Source of the DNA: Mucilaginibacter xinganensis
GTDB lineage: Bacteria; Bacteroidota; Bacteroidia; Sphingobacteriales; Sphingobacteriaceae
Reading direction: 5' to 3'
Length of the DNA: 64,000 nucleotides
Assembly: GCF_002257585.1 (NCBI RefSeq)
Contig: NZ_CP022743.1
Span: forward strand, 3,658,001 to 3,722,000
A model generated the notes under the pieces. It searched no databases. It was not told where the DNA came from and worked only from the letters and a program-made list of their open reading frames with translations. Shown here piece by piece: positions 29,622-39,200 of this stretch. Position numbers and translations under genes: made by a program. The stretch's first letter is position 1. Every line of letters starts with the position of its first letter.

Positions 29622-31298
29622 CTACCTCAACAGGGTAATGGATTCAGCCCGGTGAATTTTGAGCTGCCGGTAATCATCCACGCCTTCAAATAACCAATAA
29701 TAAACACCAGGCGGTAAATTTTGTCCATTATAGGTACCATTCCAAAAGTCCGTATTATGTTTCCCGGTAAACACCACCTGCCCTGCCCGGTTAAATATTT
29801 TTACATTTCCGAAAGTAACAAAGCCACTGAGCTTGATGCTGAAGCTATCATTTATACCATCATTATTCGGCGTAAATGTATTTGGAGCAGTAATGCTATA
29901 AGGGGGGGGTGGATGGATCACCACATTTACAGCAACCGTTCGGCTACAACCCTGGCTGCTGGTTGCTTTTATATAATAAACCGCACCGTATTTTACGGCA
30001 TAGTACTCATTTACCGGCTTGGTTTCGCCGGCGTCAGCATAGTAGCTATAAGTCAGCCCGGCCTTATGTATAAATGTTTTTGACAAATCAACTGTTGTGG
30101 GAAAGTCGGCCGGCTGGGGATCAACAACAGTAAGTTCAGGCAGGCCAACTACCACATGTACCGGTAATATGTTCATACAGCCTTCGCTGTTGAGCCCCTG
30201 GATGTAATAGGTACCGGTAATTTTGACGCTTTCGGGGTCATATAAATAACTGGTTCCCAAAGAATCTTTAAAAAAACTTAGCATGGTGCCCGGACTGCTC
30301 CCTGCCGTAACTTTAGGATCTGCAAGGTTTACGCCTTCATCAGGGCACCCAAAAACCGTATCAGCTACTTTTAACCTAAACCCTTCGTCAATTCTCTTTA
30401 CAGTGGTGAACATCGTATCGATGCAACCAAGCCCGGGGTACGGAAATATTTTTACTGCGTAAACTGTATTATCCGGTGGGGGCGGCGAAATCCTTAAACT
30501 TTGGCCAGTGCCCACCTGTTTGGACAGATCTTCATTATACCACACATAAGATGCAAACCCATTGGGCGCATACAAAGTTGCAAAGGTTTGACCTGCACAA
30601 TAGGCATTGCCGGCTATTGAGTTGCCGTTATTTTCGTCAATATCAAGATACGCGTACCCAAAATGCCTGATTTTTGTACAATCGTTGGTAGTAAAAACCA
30701 GGCTGATAACTTTACCTGCATAATGACTAAGATCAATAGTAGCTGTAGACCAGTCTTTATAATAGATGCTTTCACCTTTTGCGCCCGGTACTGTTGACAA
30801 TTTGAATCCCGGCAAACTGGAAGATGCCGCAAAATTAAACGAGGGGCACTCCAAAAAAACATCATCCGTAACATCATAAACCTGCGCTGTAAATTTAGGT
30901 TGCTGAAAAGGCTGATGTTCGGGGTTCTCTAAAACAACCGCATAATTAAAAACTATACTGTAATATTTTCTATCGGGAACTGTAAATGTGTATGAAACCC
31001 GCTCGGCCTGAGCCCCGGCTGCATCATTACCAAGCCTGACGGAATAGTTACTACCATTGGGGCAAACAACAGGAAATTTACCGTAGGGGTCTAACAATAC
31101 CGATGGTTGTTTGCTTATAATAGTATGCCGGTTGTAAATAGCAGCAGTGGGATTTAACGAAATACTCCCAAGGGAATCTATCTTCCCGGTGTAGCATTGC
31201 CAGTTGCGGAACGTACCGTCTTCAAAACCAATATTCGGTGTTTGGGCAAGCGCTTTAAAGCTTATGAGTAAAAATAAAACACATAAATTTTTAAACAT
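29622..31298 (-). CDS. Secreted protein with CHU_C (gliding/T9SS) C-terminal domain
   Basis: A 558-residue protein with an N-terminal signal (NLCVLFLLISFKALAQ), a jelly-roll-like region (about 20-220), Ig/PKD-like repeats in the middle, and the C-terminal domain ITAPNTFTPNNDGINDSFSIK...VYYWLFEGVDDYRQLKIHRAESITLLR. This terminal domain marks cargo of the type IX secretion system. The role after export, perhaps adhesion, is not visible. The middle has repeated CxxT and VxV motifs typical of cell-surface adhesin-like proteins. Confidence 0.9.
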   Translation of the reverse strand: MFKNLCVLFLLISFKALAQTPNIGFEDGTFRNWQCYTGKIDSLGSISLNPTAAIYNRHTIISKQPSVLLDPYGKFPVVCPNGSNYSVRLGNDAAGAQAERVSYTFTVPDRKYYSIVFNYAVVLENPEHQPFQQPKFTAQVYDVTDDVFLECPSFNFAASSSLPGFKLSTVPGAKGESIYYKDWSTATIDLSHYAGKVISLVFTTNDCTKIRHFGYAYLDIDENNGNSIAGNAYCAGQTFATLYAPNGFASYVWYNEDLSKQVGTGQSLRISPPPPDNTVYAVKIFPYPGLGCIDTMFTTVKRIDEGFRLKVADTVFGCPDEGVNLADPKVTAGSSPGTMLSFFKDSLGTSYLYDPESVKITGTYYIQGLNSEGCMNILPVHVVVGLPELTVVDPQPADFPTTVDLSKTFIHKAGLTYSYYADAGETKPVNEYYAVKYGAVYYIKATSSQGCSRTVAVNVVIHPPPPYSITAPNTFTPNNDGINDSFSIKLSGFVTFGNVKIFNRAGQVVFTGKHNTDFWNGTYNGQNLPPGVYYWLFEGVDDYRQLKIHRAESITLLR

Positions 31299-31380
31299 CC
31301 CAAAATCGATATGATCAATTAAAATTATTGAATTTTATTGAAAACGAGAAATCTAACAAATTGGAAAAGAACAAATTAAA

Positions 31381-31410
31381 AATGGCCGAACATTTACATA
31401 CCCGGCCATT
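31381..31410 (-). terminator. Terminator after glutamate dehydrogenase
   Basis: AATGGCCG (31381-31388) pairs with CGGCCATT (31403-31410). On the minus strand the hairpin is followed by TTTTTAATTT, 27 bases after the gdh stop codon. A short T-run also follows on the plus strand. Confidence 0.8.
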
Positions 31411-31436
31411 TTAAAGAACAATAAGAAATTATTTGA

Positions 31437-32873
31437 TCATGGCCAAACGCCTAAATTTTGGTATGATACTGCTATTTTGTTAATAGCACCCACCATTGCG
31501 GCACTGCGCAGCGTATCAATTTTAGGGTTGTTCTTATAGATCTCTCTTATCTCGTGGTATGAGCGGATCATAGTGTCTTCCAGACCTGAGTTTACCAGTT
31601 CAAGTTCCGATGCTCCTTTTATGATGGTTGAACGCTGCATCGGCGTTAAGGCTATACCAGTAATACCTTCAACCATGTTTACCAGGTTTAGATTTGAATT
31701 TTCCTCAAACCGCCTGTTGATCCGGCCAAACGCAACATGCGAAAGGTTTTTAAGCCATTCAAAGTATGACACCGTTACACCGCCTGCGTTGGCATACATG
31801 TCCGGAATAATCAGGCCGCCGTTGCTGTAAAAAATAGCTTCTGCTTCCGGAGAAGTAGGTCCGTTAGCACCTTCAACAATTATTTTAGCTTTAATATTTT
31901 TAACATTCGCTACAGTGATCTGATTTTCGAGCGCTGCCGGAACTAAAATATCGCAAGGCTGCTCAAGACCTTCCAATGAATTTTTAAATTCCTGTTTGGC
32001 ACCAGCATAACCTAAAATCGAACCTGTAGCTTTACGGTGCTGGAAAACAGCATCAACATCCAATCCGTCGGCATTGTAAATAGCACCTTCAAACTCACAC
32101 AATCCAACTATTACGGCACCAAACTCCGCCAAAAATTTAGCCGAATGGTAACCCACGTTACCTAAACCCTGCACAATAACTTTTTTACCTGAAATACCGG
32201 GTAGCAAGCCTATTTTCTGCATGTCCTCACCAACGCTCACACACTCACGGGCGGCTATGGCCACTCCCCTGCCTGTTGCTTCCTTGCGCCCTGCTATGCC
32301 ATGTAAAGCAATTGGCTTACCTGTAACGGCTCCCATAGCATCAAGCTGACCCGGATTCATTGTTGCATAAGTATCAGCAATCCAGCTCATCTCGCGCTCA
32401 CCCGATCCGTAGTCTGGCGCAGGCACATCAATGCTTGGGCCTATGAAATTTTTCTTAATTAATTCAACGGTATAGCGGCGGGTAATGTTTTCTAGCTCCT
32501 GTAAAGTATAGTTTTTAGGATTGATCTTGATACCACCCTTTGCACCGCCAAAAGGAACATTCACAATAGCACACTTATAGGTCATTAACGCGGCAAGCGC
32601 CATTACTTCATCCTCATTAACCATTTCGCTGTAGCGAATACCGCCTTTAGTGGGCGACTGGTGCTGTGAGTGCTCAACGCGCCAGGCATCAATTACTTCA
32701 AATCCATTACCTCTGCGGATGGGAAAACGAAAACGGTAAACGCTGTTGCATGATTTTATCTGATCTAACAAGCCAGAGTCATGTTTGGTAAATTGCGCTG
32801 CATAATCAAAATTCTTACATACATCACCAAAAAAGTGGGTATCCTGATCTGCGGCTGAATTAGTGGTAGCCAT
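31437..32873 (-). CDS. Glu/Leu/Phe/Val family dehydrogenase (glutamate dehydrogenase type)
   Basis: Interconverts glutamate and 2-oxoglutarate plus ammonia with NAD(P). The 478-residue protein has the catalytic-Lys loop [15 protein letters not shown], the substrate-binding KGGIRYS and the dinucleotide-binding [15 protein letters not shown]. The C-terminal domain ends [12 protein letters not shown]. Length is at the long end but within the family. It is a single gene with its own terminator, set inside the ccm cluster without an obvious functional link. NAD versus NADP use is not certain. Confidence 0.93.
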   Translation of the reverse strand: MATTNSAADQDTHFFGDVCKNFDYAAQFTKHDSGLLDQIKSCNSVYRFRFPIRRGNGFEVIDAWRVEHSQHQSPTKGGIRYSEMVNEDEVMALAALMTYKCAIVNVPFGGAKGGIKINPKNYTLQELENITRRYTVELIKKNFIGPSIDVPAPDYGSGEREMSWIADTYATMNPGQLDAMGAVTGKPIALHGIAGRKEATGRGVAIAARECVSVGEDMQKIGLLPGISGKKVIVQGLGNVGYHSAKFLAEFGAVIVGLCEFEGAIYNADGLDVDAVFQHRKATGSILGYAGAKQEFKNSLEGLEQPCDILVPAALENQITVANVKNIKAKIIVEGANGPTSPEAEAIFYSNGGLIIPDMYANAGGVTVSYFEWLKNLSHVAFGRINRRFEENSNLNLVNMVEGITGIALTPMQRSTIIKGASELELVNSGLEDTMIRSYHEIREIYKNNPKIDTLRSAAMVGAINKIAVSYQNLGVWP

Positions 32874-33025
32874 AAATTTTATTTGATAATTATTAAATCG
32901 TTAAAAAAGTGCACAAATTTGCTACATTTTTTATCAATATCGCAAATTAATTATTGTCAATTTTACTATGCATGCATAATATTACATTAACGTGCATATT
33001 TAAATTAATCGTGGGCTATTTCTAA

Positions 33026-33232
33026 CTATTTTTCCTTTTCAATTTTTTTTAATCGCCTGTCTATCGAGAACAGATAAAGGGCCAGGCCAACAAAAATTAT
33101 AACTATTATAGTTACCACTACATATATTTTGCCCGAGCTGCGTAACTCATCCGCCATTTCCACACCGTTCCCCTGCGCAAATACAGCAATGTAACTCAAA
33201 AGCAAAAGTGCTAAAAGAGATGTTTTTTTCAT
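33026..33232 (-). CDS. CcmD-like small membrane protein
   Basis: A 68-residue protein with an N-terminal signal-like helix (TSLLALLLLSYIAVFAQ), a short polar stretch, one membrane helix (KIYVVVTIIVIIFVGLALYLFSI) and a basic cytoplasmic tail (RRLKKIEKEK). One base separates it from ccmC, and the helix-plus-basic-tail form matches CcmD, which helps release holo-CcmE from the CcmABC complex. The N-terminal signal is a Bacteroidota-type addition not found in E. coli CcmD. Confidence 0.75.
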   Translation of the reverse strand: MKKTSLLALLLLSYIAVFAQGNGVEMADELRSSGKIYVVVTIIVIIFVGLALYLFSIDRRLKKIEKEK

Positions 33233-33233
33233 G

Positions 33234-33908
33234 TTAACTTATTTCGTTCTTTTTGTATTCAATTAACCGGATGCGATAGCGTAACGATGCGATCCAGATA
33301 GCTATAAAACTCCAGGCTATAAATGCAGGATATAACACCACACGCATCCTGTTATCCATATCCAGTTTACCGAATGCCGGGTTACCCCCATTACCGGGAT
33401 GCAGCGAATCTGTCATTCGCGGCAATACCATTATGAGCACTACCATTATAGGGAAGGCGAAGATGTTATATATTGCTGAAATTTTAGCGCGCTTCTGCTC
33501 CTCATCAATTGAGTTTCGGAGCACCGCATAGGCGCAGTATAACAAAAAAGCAATAGCAGCGCTGTTCTGTTTAGGATCATTACTCCAAAATGCTCCCCAG
33601 GTGTATTTTGCCCAAATCATACCGGTAATTAATCCCAGGACATAAAAAAACGTACCGGTGTTTACACATTCTACGGCTATCAGGTCGTATTCTTCTTTAC
33701 CCGTTCCTAAATATTTGATGCTATAGACAACCGAAATTGTAAAAACCGTAAACATAGCTATCCACATAGGCACGTGGAAATAAGTGTTCCTTATAGTTTC
33801 GTGAAGAATAGGAAGCGTCGGCACACCGAATAAAAACCCGGCAATAAGGGTGTAAAGAATGACCATTACTGCCAATACTTTCCACCAGGTTTGATATATA
33901 AATTTCAT
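33234..33908 (-). CDS. ccmC: Heme-handling protein CcmC
   Basis: Six-helix membrane protein that presents heme to CcmE. The WWD-type motif is WGAFWSNDPKQN, and the flanking ligand His residues lie in FHVPMWIAMF and in DSLHPGNGGNPAF. Length (224 residues) fits CcmC rather than CcsA. I start at ATG 33908. TACATTTG (33930-33923) is a good -7 element 14 bases upstream. ccmD follows directly. Confidence 0.92.
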   Translation of the reverse strand: MKFIYQTWWKVLAVMVILYTLIAGFLFGVPTLPILHETIRNTYFHVPMWIAMFTVFTISVVYSIKYLGTGKEEYDLIAVECVNTGTFFYVLGLITGMIWAKYTWGAFWSNDPKQNSAAIAFLLYCAYAVLRNSIDEEQKRAKISAIYNIFAFPIMVVLIMVLPRMTDSLHPGNGGNPAFGKLDMDNRMRVVLYPAFIAWSFIAIWIASLRYRIRLIEYKKNEIS

Positions 33909-33948
33909 ATTACTTATGAGCACAAATGTAGTGTTTTTTGGTTGATTG

Positions 33949-34044
33949 GGTTGATTAAGTTGGATTGAGCTAACTAAGTTTTTTGCGGCATGATCATACT
34001 TACGCTTGTATTAACCTAATCAACTCAATCCAACCTAATCAACC
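33949..34044. repeat. 21-bp inverted repeat made of GGTTGATT units
   Basis: GGTTGATTAAGTTGGATTGA (from 33949) and its reverse complement (34024-34044) match with one mismatch over 21 bp across a 54-base spacer. Each arm contains shorter repeats of GGTTGATT. It fills the gap between ccmC and the next upstream gene and covers the expected upstream part of the ccmC promoter region. Confidence 0.7.
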
Positions 34045-34060
34045 TGGTAAACTCCCCTCA

Positions 34061-35251
34061 TCACTTCACATCCGGCACATAATCAACCGGCAACAGGTCT
34101 GATAGCCTTGCCTTTGCCCATGCCCCTTCCAGTAACGGCGGCTGGCTAACTATAATACCATTCATGTCAAACAATGCATAGTTAGGCTCAAATAAGGTAA
34201 GCACTGTGGCTTCATAGTTTGGCATATCCAGGGGCCGGTACAGGTCTTTGTTATAAACTTCATCCCGCTTTTTTGTATAAACCACATATAAGTAGTTTGG
34301 AAAATGTATTGCGTAAATGCCTTGCTGTTCTGTGTTGTTCAATACTTCGTAAGGCAAAACAGCCACCTTATTAAGTGTTTCTTTATAATATTTTGAAAGC
34401 GTTGATAAGCTGTTCCAATAATTTAATGAATCAGCCATTCGCCGTTCATAAAACATTTTGGCCTTTTTCCTGATAATATCTTCCGGTGGCCTGTTCGGGT
34501 TAAGCTGCCGGTTTAAATGATACATCACAAAGCCATCTTCATTTAATTTGTTGGTATATAACGACCGAAAAAAATGCATTGCCGAACCATAATAAGCTTC
34601 TTCCCGTTTTAGATGCCATTTCTTTTTCTGCGCGGCGTTGCCTGGCAACTCTTCAAATAACCGCTCGCCGCCGTAAGCCACAATATTCGCTACCCTGTCT
34701 TCTATAAAGTTCTTAAGTAAGAATTTTACGCGGTAGCCTAATGCCTTATTCTCAACAACTAAAAACTCATCTGCACTTGCCTCCAGCGTTTGCTTGGTAC
34801 GATTGAATTGAAGGTTGAGTACATGCGGGTTTACGACGACACAATTTTTGGAGTTTTCATCGGTACCTATAAAGCTCTTTCTGAATGCCTCATAGTTTTT
34901 TTTCCAGTCCGCTGCGGATATTATCGTCACCTCTTTCAGCATCATTGGCTTAGGCGTTAAACTTATATCCATTTTTATAGGTTCGCGGCCAACAAGTATG
35001 CTTTTCGAATAATCCTCGTACCCCAATATGGTTACTGTTAAAGTGTATTGACCCGGTCTGATGCCGTTAAGAACATATTTACCATCTTCAGAGGTTGCAG
35101 ACCCAACTGATGAGTTGCTTAAAAATACACTGGCACGGGGTAATGGGCTTTTACTTTCGGCATTGGTTACTGTACCGGTAATAATTCCGCTTTGAGCAAA
35201 GGTTATCACCGGAAAAATTAGACAAATCAGGCTGAGCCAGGGAAATCGCAT
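34061..35251 (-). CDS. Secreted protein with carboxypeptidase-like regulatory domain
   Basis: A 396-residue exported protein with a signal peptide (FPWLSLICLIFPVITFAQ) and one CarboxypepD_reg-like beta-sandwich (about 22-105: GIITGTVTNAESKSPLPRASVFLSNSSVG...LNGIRPGQYTLTVTILGYEDYSKSI). A larger region of unknown fold follows. Such domains occur at the start of SusC proteins, but no plug or barrel follows here. It sits between ccmB and ccmC with no evident mechanistic link. Confidence 0.8.
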   Translation of the reverse strand: MRFPWLSLICLIFPVITFAQSGIITGTVTNAESKSPLPRASVFLSNSSVGSATSEDGKYVLNGIRPGQYTLTVTILGYEDYSKSILVGREPIKMDISLTPKPMMLKEVTIISAADWKKNYEAFRKSFIGTDENSKNCVVVNPHVLNLQFNRTKQTLEASADEFLVVENKALGYRVKFLLKNFIEDRVANIVAYGGERLFEELPGNAAQKKKWHLKREEAYYGSAMHFFRSLYTNKLNEDGFVMYHLNRQLNPNRPPEDIIRKKAKMFYERRMADSLNYWNSLSTLSKYYKETLNKVAVLPYEVLNNTEQQGIYAIHFPNYLYVVYTKKRDEVYNKDLYRPLDMPNYEATVLTLFEPNYALFDMNGIIVSQPPLLEGAWAKARLSDLLPVDYVPDVK

Positions 35252-35384
35252 CTGTTACTATTACAATATATTTTGAAGATGCTAAAAAACGGATTATTTA
35301 TGAACTAAGTATGAAAAAAAGTCAGCAAGTCCGCAAACAGGCAATGTGCAAAAGCTAAACAGCAAAAAAGTTACATTCACTACC

Positions 35385-36068
35385 TTAATCACGCCATAAA
35401 AAGGGGAATAAAATAAGGGAGGTTGTAATTACGATTACGTTAATGGCCAGCAACACACCAATATTGCCATAGCTTAAGCTTCTTTCAATCCCGTCCATCG
35501 CGCTTTTGCTAAGCTTTACCAGGATGAGTATAACCGGTATAATTACAGGGAAGCTTAATATGGCCATGAGCGTTCCGTTATTACCCGCTTTTGAAGCAAT
35601 GGCAGAGATCATGGTAAAAACGGTAGAAAAGCTAATACTGCCGAGCAGAACCGCTAAAAAGTAAAAAAGTGGGTCGCCAATAGTGTTATTAAAAAACAAC
35701 ATATAAACCGGCAGCGCCAGAGCACTTAGCAGCGTCATCAGCAAGATATTGTAAATAGTTTTCGACAGGATAATAGCCTGCGGGCTTGCTATTGAATAAT
35801 AATAAAGCAACCTGCTCTTACTCTCCTGCATAAAGCTTTTGGCTATAGCGTTTACAGAGGCAAAAAGTATAATTATCCAGAATAATACATTCCAAACTAT
35901 TGGATAGCCATTACTGCCCATAAAACCTGGATTTAAGTTAAATGCTATATAACAGATAAATACGGTTGACACCACATATAACAGCACCCCATTAAAAGCA
36001 TATTTGGAACGCCATTCCAATAAAATTTCCTTTTTTAAAAGATTAATGGTTTGGTTGATGAGCTGCAT
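35385..36068 (-). CDS. ccmB: Heme exporter permease CcmB
   Basis: Six-helix membrane subunit of the CcmABCD complex. The N-terminal TINLLKKEILLEWRSKYAFNGVLLYVVSTVF and the later FMQESKSRLLYYYSIASPQAIILSKTIYN are CcmB signatures; length is 227 residues from ATG 36068. The start is preceded by TATCTTTG and a 4-base spacer, so the transcript may be leaderless. The ATPase partner CcmA is not in this window. Confidence 0.9.
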   Translation of the reverse strand: MQLINQTINLLKKEILLEWRSKYAFNGVLLYVVSTVFICYIAFNLNPGFMGSNGYPIVWNVLFWIIILFASVNAIAKSFMQESKSRLLYYYSIASPQAIILSKTIYNILLMTLLSALALPVYMLFFNNTIGDPLFYFLAVLLGSISFSTVFTMISAIASKAGNNGTLMAILSFPVIIPVILILVKLSKSAMDGIERSLSYGNIGVLLAINVIVITTSLILFPFLWRD

Positions 36069-36072
36069 GCCG

Positions 36073-36080
36073 CAAAGATA
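36073..36080 (-). promoter_or_regulatory. -7 element of ccmB (TATCTTTG)
   Basis: On the minus strand TATCTTTG-CGGC-ATG places a Bacteroidota TAnnTTTG element four bases before the ccmB start. The usual start distance would put the transcript 5' end at or next to the ATG. No clear -33 TTG is seen. Confidence 0.55.
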
Positions 36081-36179
36081 ATGTTTTAGCTGATTGTTCA
36101 TTTATAACCCGCTGATAACTTAGCTATAACATTTCCAAAAAAATTGCAACCTTTACCACAACACATTTTAAACTGACAA

Positions 36180-36665
36180 ATGCCTGCAGCTTACTATAAC
36201 AGCCCGATTGGTATTTTACGTATAACCGAAGACGAAGATTTTATAACTTCAGTTTACGCGCTTGACCAGGAACAGCAAGTAACGCCGGCTGACACAGCTT
36301 TACTGCAAAAAGCCGTGCAACAGCTGGATGAATATTTTGCAGGAAAAAGAACAGTCTTCGATTTGCCGGTTAAGCAACAAGGTTCGGATTTTCAGCAAAA
36401 GGTTTGGACGCAATTAACCAAAATAGGTTTTGGTAAGACTATAAGCTACGGGCAGCAATCAAAATTAATGAATAACCCTTTGGGTATAAGAGCAATTGCA
36501 TCAGCAAATGGCAAAAACCATTTACTGATAATTGTTCCGTGCCACCGGGTTATCGGCTCTGACGGCAGTTTAACTGGTTTTGGGTGCGGAGTTTGGCGCA
36601 AACAATGGCTTTTAGCGCATGAGGCCCGGGTGTCAGGCGTGGGGCAAGCTGTGCTTGATCTTTAA
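36180..36665 (+). CDS. ogt: Methylated-DNA--protein-cysteine methyltransferase
   Basis: Suicide repair of O6-alkylguanine. The 161-residue protein has an N-terminal ribonuclease-like domain and the C-terminal DNA-binding/active-site domain with IVPCHRVIGSDGSLTGFGCG (acceptor Cys121) and the helix-turn-helix region TISYGQQSKLMNNPLGIRAIASANGKN. There is no Ada N-terminal domain. Its last 33 bases overlap, antisense, the end of the hybrid kinase gene at 36633. Confidence 0.94.
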   Translation: MPAAYYNSPIGILRITEDEDFITSVYALDQEQQVTPADTALLQKAVQQLDEYFAGKRTVFDLPVKQQGSDFQQKVWTQLTKIGFGKTISYGQQSKLMNNPLGIRAIASANGKNHLLIIVPCHRVIGSDGSLTGFGCGVWRKQWLLAHEARVSGVGQAVLDL

Positions 36666-38597
36666 CTCATTTTCTTTCGCCAATAAAGTCTTTATCTTCT
36701 CGTGTAGTTCAAATGGTTTAAAGGGTTTTGAAAGTGAGTCATTCATTCCCACTGTAAGCGCCTCTTCCTTTTCATGATCAAACGCAGAAGCTGATAAGGA
36801 CAATATAGGCACGCTGTTTTTGGGTTCGGCAAAACTGGCCCTGATAATCTTCGTTGTCTCGTAGCCATTTAGTTCAGGCATGTGGGTATCCATTAAAACA
36901 AGGTCATAATGTTTCACCGTTAGTCTTTCAAGTACTTTCCTCCCGTCATCAACTATTTCAAACTCAACGCCCCAGTCCTTGAGCATTTTTGCCATCATAA
37001 ATTGGTTTACCAGATTGTCTTCCGCTACCAAAACATTCACATTTTCAAATGGCTCAAGCATGGGTTCCTCCGCGTTGGCAGCCTTTTCATTTGTCTTGTG
37101 GACAATGGTGAACCAATTAACAAAACTGAAAGTGCTTCCTTTGCCTTCCTCGCTGCTGAGTGTAAGCTCGCCTCCTTTTAATTCAACCAGTTTTTTGACG
37201 ATAGCCAGGCCAAGTCCCGTACCGCCATATTTTGTTGCGGTATCATCTTCAGCCTGTTCAAATGATTCAAATACGCTGGTAAGCCTGTTAGCCGGAATTC
37301 CAATGCCGCTATCTTCAACCGTGAATTTTATTTGTGCCCTGCTTTCTTCTTTTTGTAAAACAGATACGGTTAATTTCACATAACCCTGCGCAGTAAATTT
37401 AATGGCATTGCTTAACAAGTTCATTAAAATCTGGTTCAAACGCAACGAATCAATCATCAAATTTAACGGAGTAGCCGGATCAACATCCAATAAAAATTCT
37501 ATATTATTTTCGTCTGCTTTAAACTTGAGCAGGCTATATAATGCCATTATCAGCTCATTAAGATTGATGGGTGCCCGGACAATTTTAAACTTCCCGGCAT
37601 CAATTTTTGAAATGTCTAGCACATCGTTAATTACACCAAGCAGTGATTGGGACGAGAGCTCCAGCAAATCGATCATATCGCTCTGCTGTTCATTGAGCCC
37701 GGTATTGCGTAAGAGATTAGTGATGCCAATAATACCATTTAGCGGCGTACGCAATTCATGACTCATATTTGCAAAAAAGTTTTCTTTCACTTTTTTACCG
37801 TATTCAGCACTTTCCTTTGATTTTATAAGCTGATCTTCGTAACTCTTCTGGATAGAAATATCACTGATATTTAAAAACAACTTCTTATTTCGATAAGCCA
37901 CCCTGCACTCAGCCCAAATAATGGTACTGTCAAACGTTTTAAACTTAAATTCAGAAACAGATGAATGAAGGCTCTCCCTTACTATTTCAGCCAGCTTTTC
38001 GGAAAATAAGTCATTTTGCTCATCAATAGTAAAATTCAAAATACTGGTACCAATTAGGTCAACTGGTTTAAAGCCCATTATTTTCTCAACCGCGGGATTA
38101 ATATTTTGGATCAGAAAAGTCTGCGCATCTGCAGTACAGATAATATCAGCAGAATTTTTTACCACCACGGCCATGTTTTGAAGTTCCTCATTTTTCATCC
38201 TTATTTCAGCATGATGCCGGGCCAGTTGGATGAATGAATCAACTTTCGCTACGGTTATTGAGGGTTCAAGAGGTTTATAAAGATAATCAACGGCACCTAC
38301 TCCAAAGCCTTTAACAGCGTATTTTGCATCTTTGGATATAGCAGTAACAAATATTACCATTATATCTCTGGTACGCGGGTTTGATTTTAGCATCTCTACA
38401 AATTCAAACCCATCCATTTCCGGCATTTGAACATCTATCAACGCTATTGAAATTTGATTTTCCCAGGCAATCTTCAGCCCTTCATTTGGTGAAGTTGTAC
38501 AAAACAAGCATATATCATCCCTGTCAAGCAAAGCACTTAGGGCAATGATATTCTCTTCTCGGTCATCAACAACAAGGATATTAACAGGGGTCATCAA
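36633..38597 (-). CDS. Hybrid sensor kinase REC-PAS-HisKA-HATPase-REC
   Basis: A soluble 654-residue signalling protein. The N-terminal receiver (4-120) has the phospho-Asp in SIALIDVQMPEMDG. A PAS domain follows (about 140-255), then HisKA with MSHELRTPLNG (His280), HATPase_c (GYVKLTV...DSGIGIP...GGTGLGLAIV, about 380-500), and a C-terminal receiver (MDTHMPELNGYETTK, about 525-640). With no membrane helices, input probably comes through the first receiver and PAS. It is the last gene of the CheR/CheB block. Confidence 0.93.
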   Translation of the reverse strand: MMTPVNILVVDDREENIIALSALLDRDDICLFCTTSPNEGLKIAWENQISIALIDVQMPEMDGFEFVEMLKSNPRTRDIMVIFVTAISKDAKYAVKGFGVGAVDYLYKPLEPSITVAKVDSFIQLARHHAEIRMKNEELQNMAVVVKNSADIICTADAQTFLIQNINPAVEKIMGFKPVDLIGTSILNFTIDEQNDLFSEKLAEIVRESLHSSVSEFKFKTFDSTIIWAECRVAYRNKKLFLNISDISIQKSYEDQLIKSKESAEYGKKVKENFFANMSHELRTPLNGIIGITNLLRNTGLNEQQSDMIDLLELSSQSLLGVINDVLDISKIDAGKFKIVRAPINLNELIMALYSLLKFKADENNIEFLLDVDPATPLNLMIDSLRLNQILMNLLSNAIKFTAQGYVKLTVSVLQKEESRAQIKFTVEDSGIGIPANRLTSVFESFEQAEDDTATKYGGTGLGLAIVKKLVELKGGELTLSSEEGKGSTFSFVNWFTIVHKTNEKAANAEEPMLEPFENVNVLVAEDNLVNQFMMAKMLKDWGVEFEIVDDGRKVLERLTVKHYDLVLMDTHMPELNGYETTKIIRASFAEPKNSVPILSLSASAFDHEKEEALTVGMNDSLSKPFKPFELHEKIKTLLAKENELKIKHSLPHA

Positions 38598-38612
38598 AAA
38601 TGAGGTATTATA

Positions 38613-39200
38613 TTATTCTTTTAAAAGTTCAAAAATCTGGCTGCCCGTTAATACGTAATCAGCAGCATTAATATTAATAGCTTCCGCAGGCATTTCGCGC
38701 ATTTCTGCATCAGCAGGATCTTGCGCAATGGTTAGCGAGCCCACATTTCTGAGCTTCAGCAGCCCCATCGCTCCATCCTGGTTTGCGCCTGACAATAATA
38801 TCGCTGTACATCTATCTTTAAAAACTTCAGCGGCACTTTCAAATGTAATATCAATGGATGGCTTTGAGTACCATACGGCCTCTGATACGTCAAGACTAAA
38901 TTGATCCTGATTTTCTATCAGTACATGATAATTTGCAGGCGCTATATAAATGGCGTTCCTACTTATCTCGTCTTTATCACCAATTTCTTTGAGAAACATA
39001 CGGCTATTTTTGGCAAACAGTTTTTCAACTTCGCTCACGAAATTTTTTTTTCGGTGCATTATAATGATAACCGTCTTATTTAAATTGGAGGGAAATAATT
39101 TCACTAAGCTGAAAAGCAATTTAAAAGAGCCCGCGGAACCGCCTAACAACAATATTTCAGAGTTGTGCCAACGGTCAATTATATTTTTATCAAGACCCAA
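38613..39200 (-). CDS. CheB-type methylesterase domain protein (no receiver)
   Basis: A 195-residue protein consisting only of the CheB catalytic domain. The triad is present: Ser22 in LLGGSAGSF, His49 in IIIMHRKK, Asp142 in LSGANQDGAMG. The usual N-terminal receiver is missing, so activity is not controlled in the classical CheA/CheB way. It overlaps the start of the hybrid-kinase side of the block and cheR (its start lies 11 bases inside cheR). Methylesterase or deamidase activity is inferred; the substrate is unknown. Confidence 0.9.
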   Translation of the reverse strand: MGLDKNIIDRWHNSEILLLGGSAGSFKLLFSLVKLFPSNLNKTVIIIMHRKKNFVSEVEKLFAKNSRMFLKEIGDKDEISRNAIYIAPANYHVLIENQDQFSLDVSEAVWYSKPSIDITFESAAEVFKDRCTAILLSGANQDGAMGLLKLRNVGSLTIAQDPADAEMREMPAEAININAADYVLTGSQIFELLKE

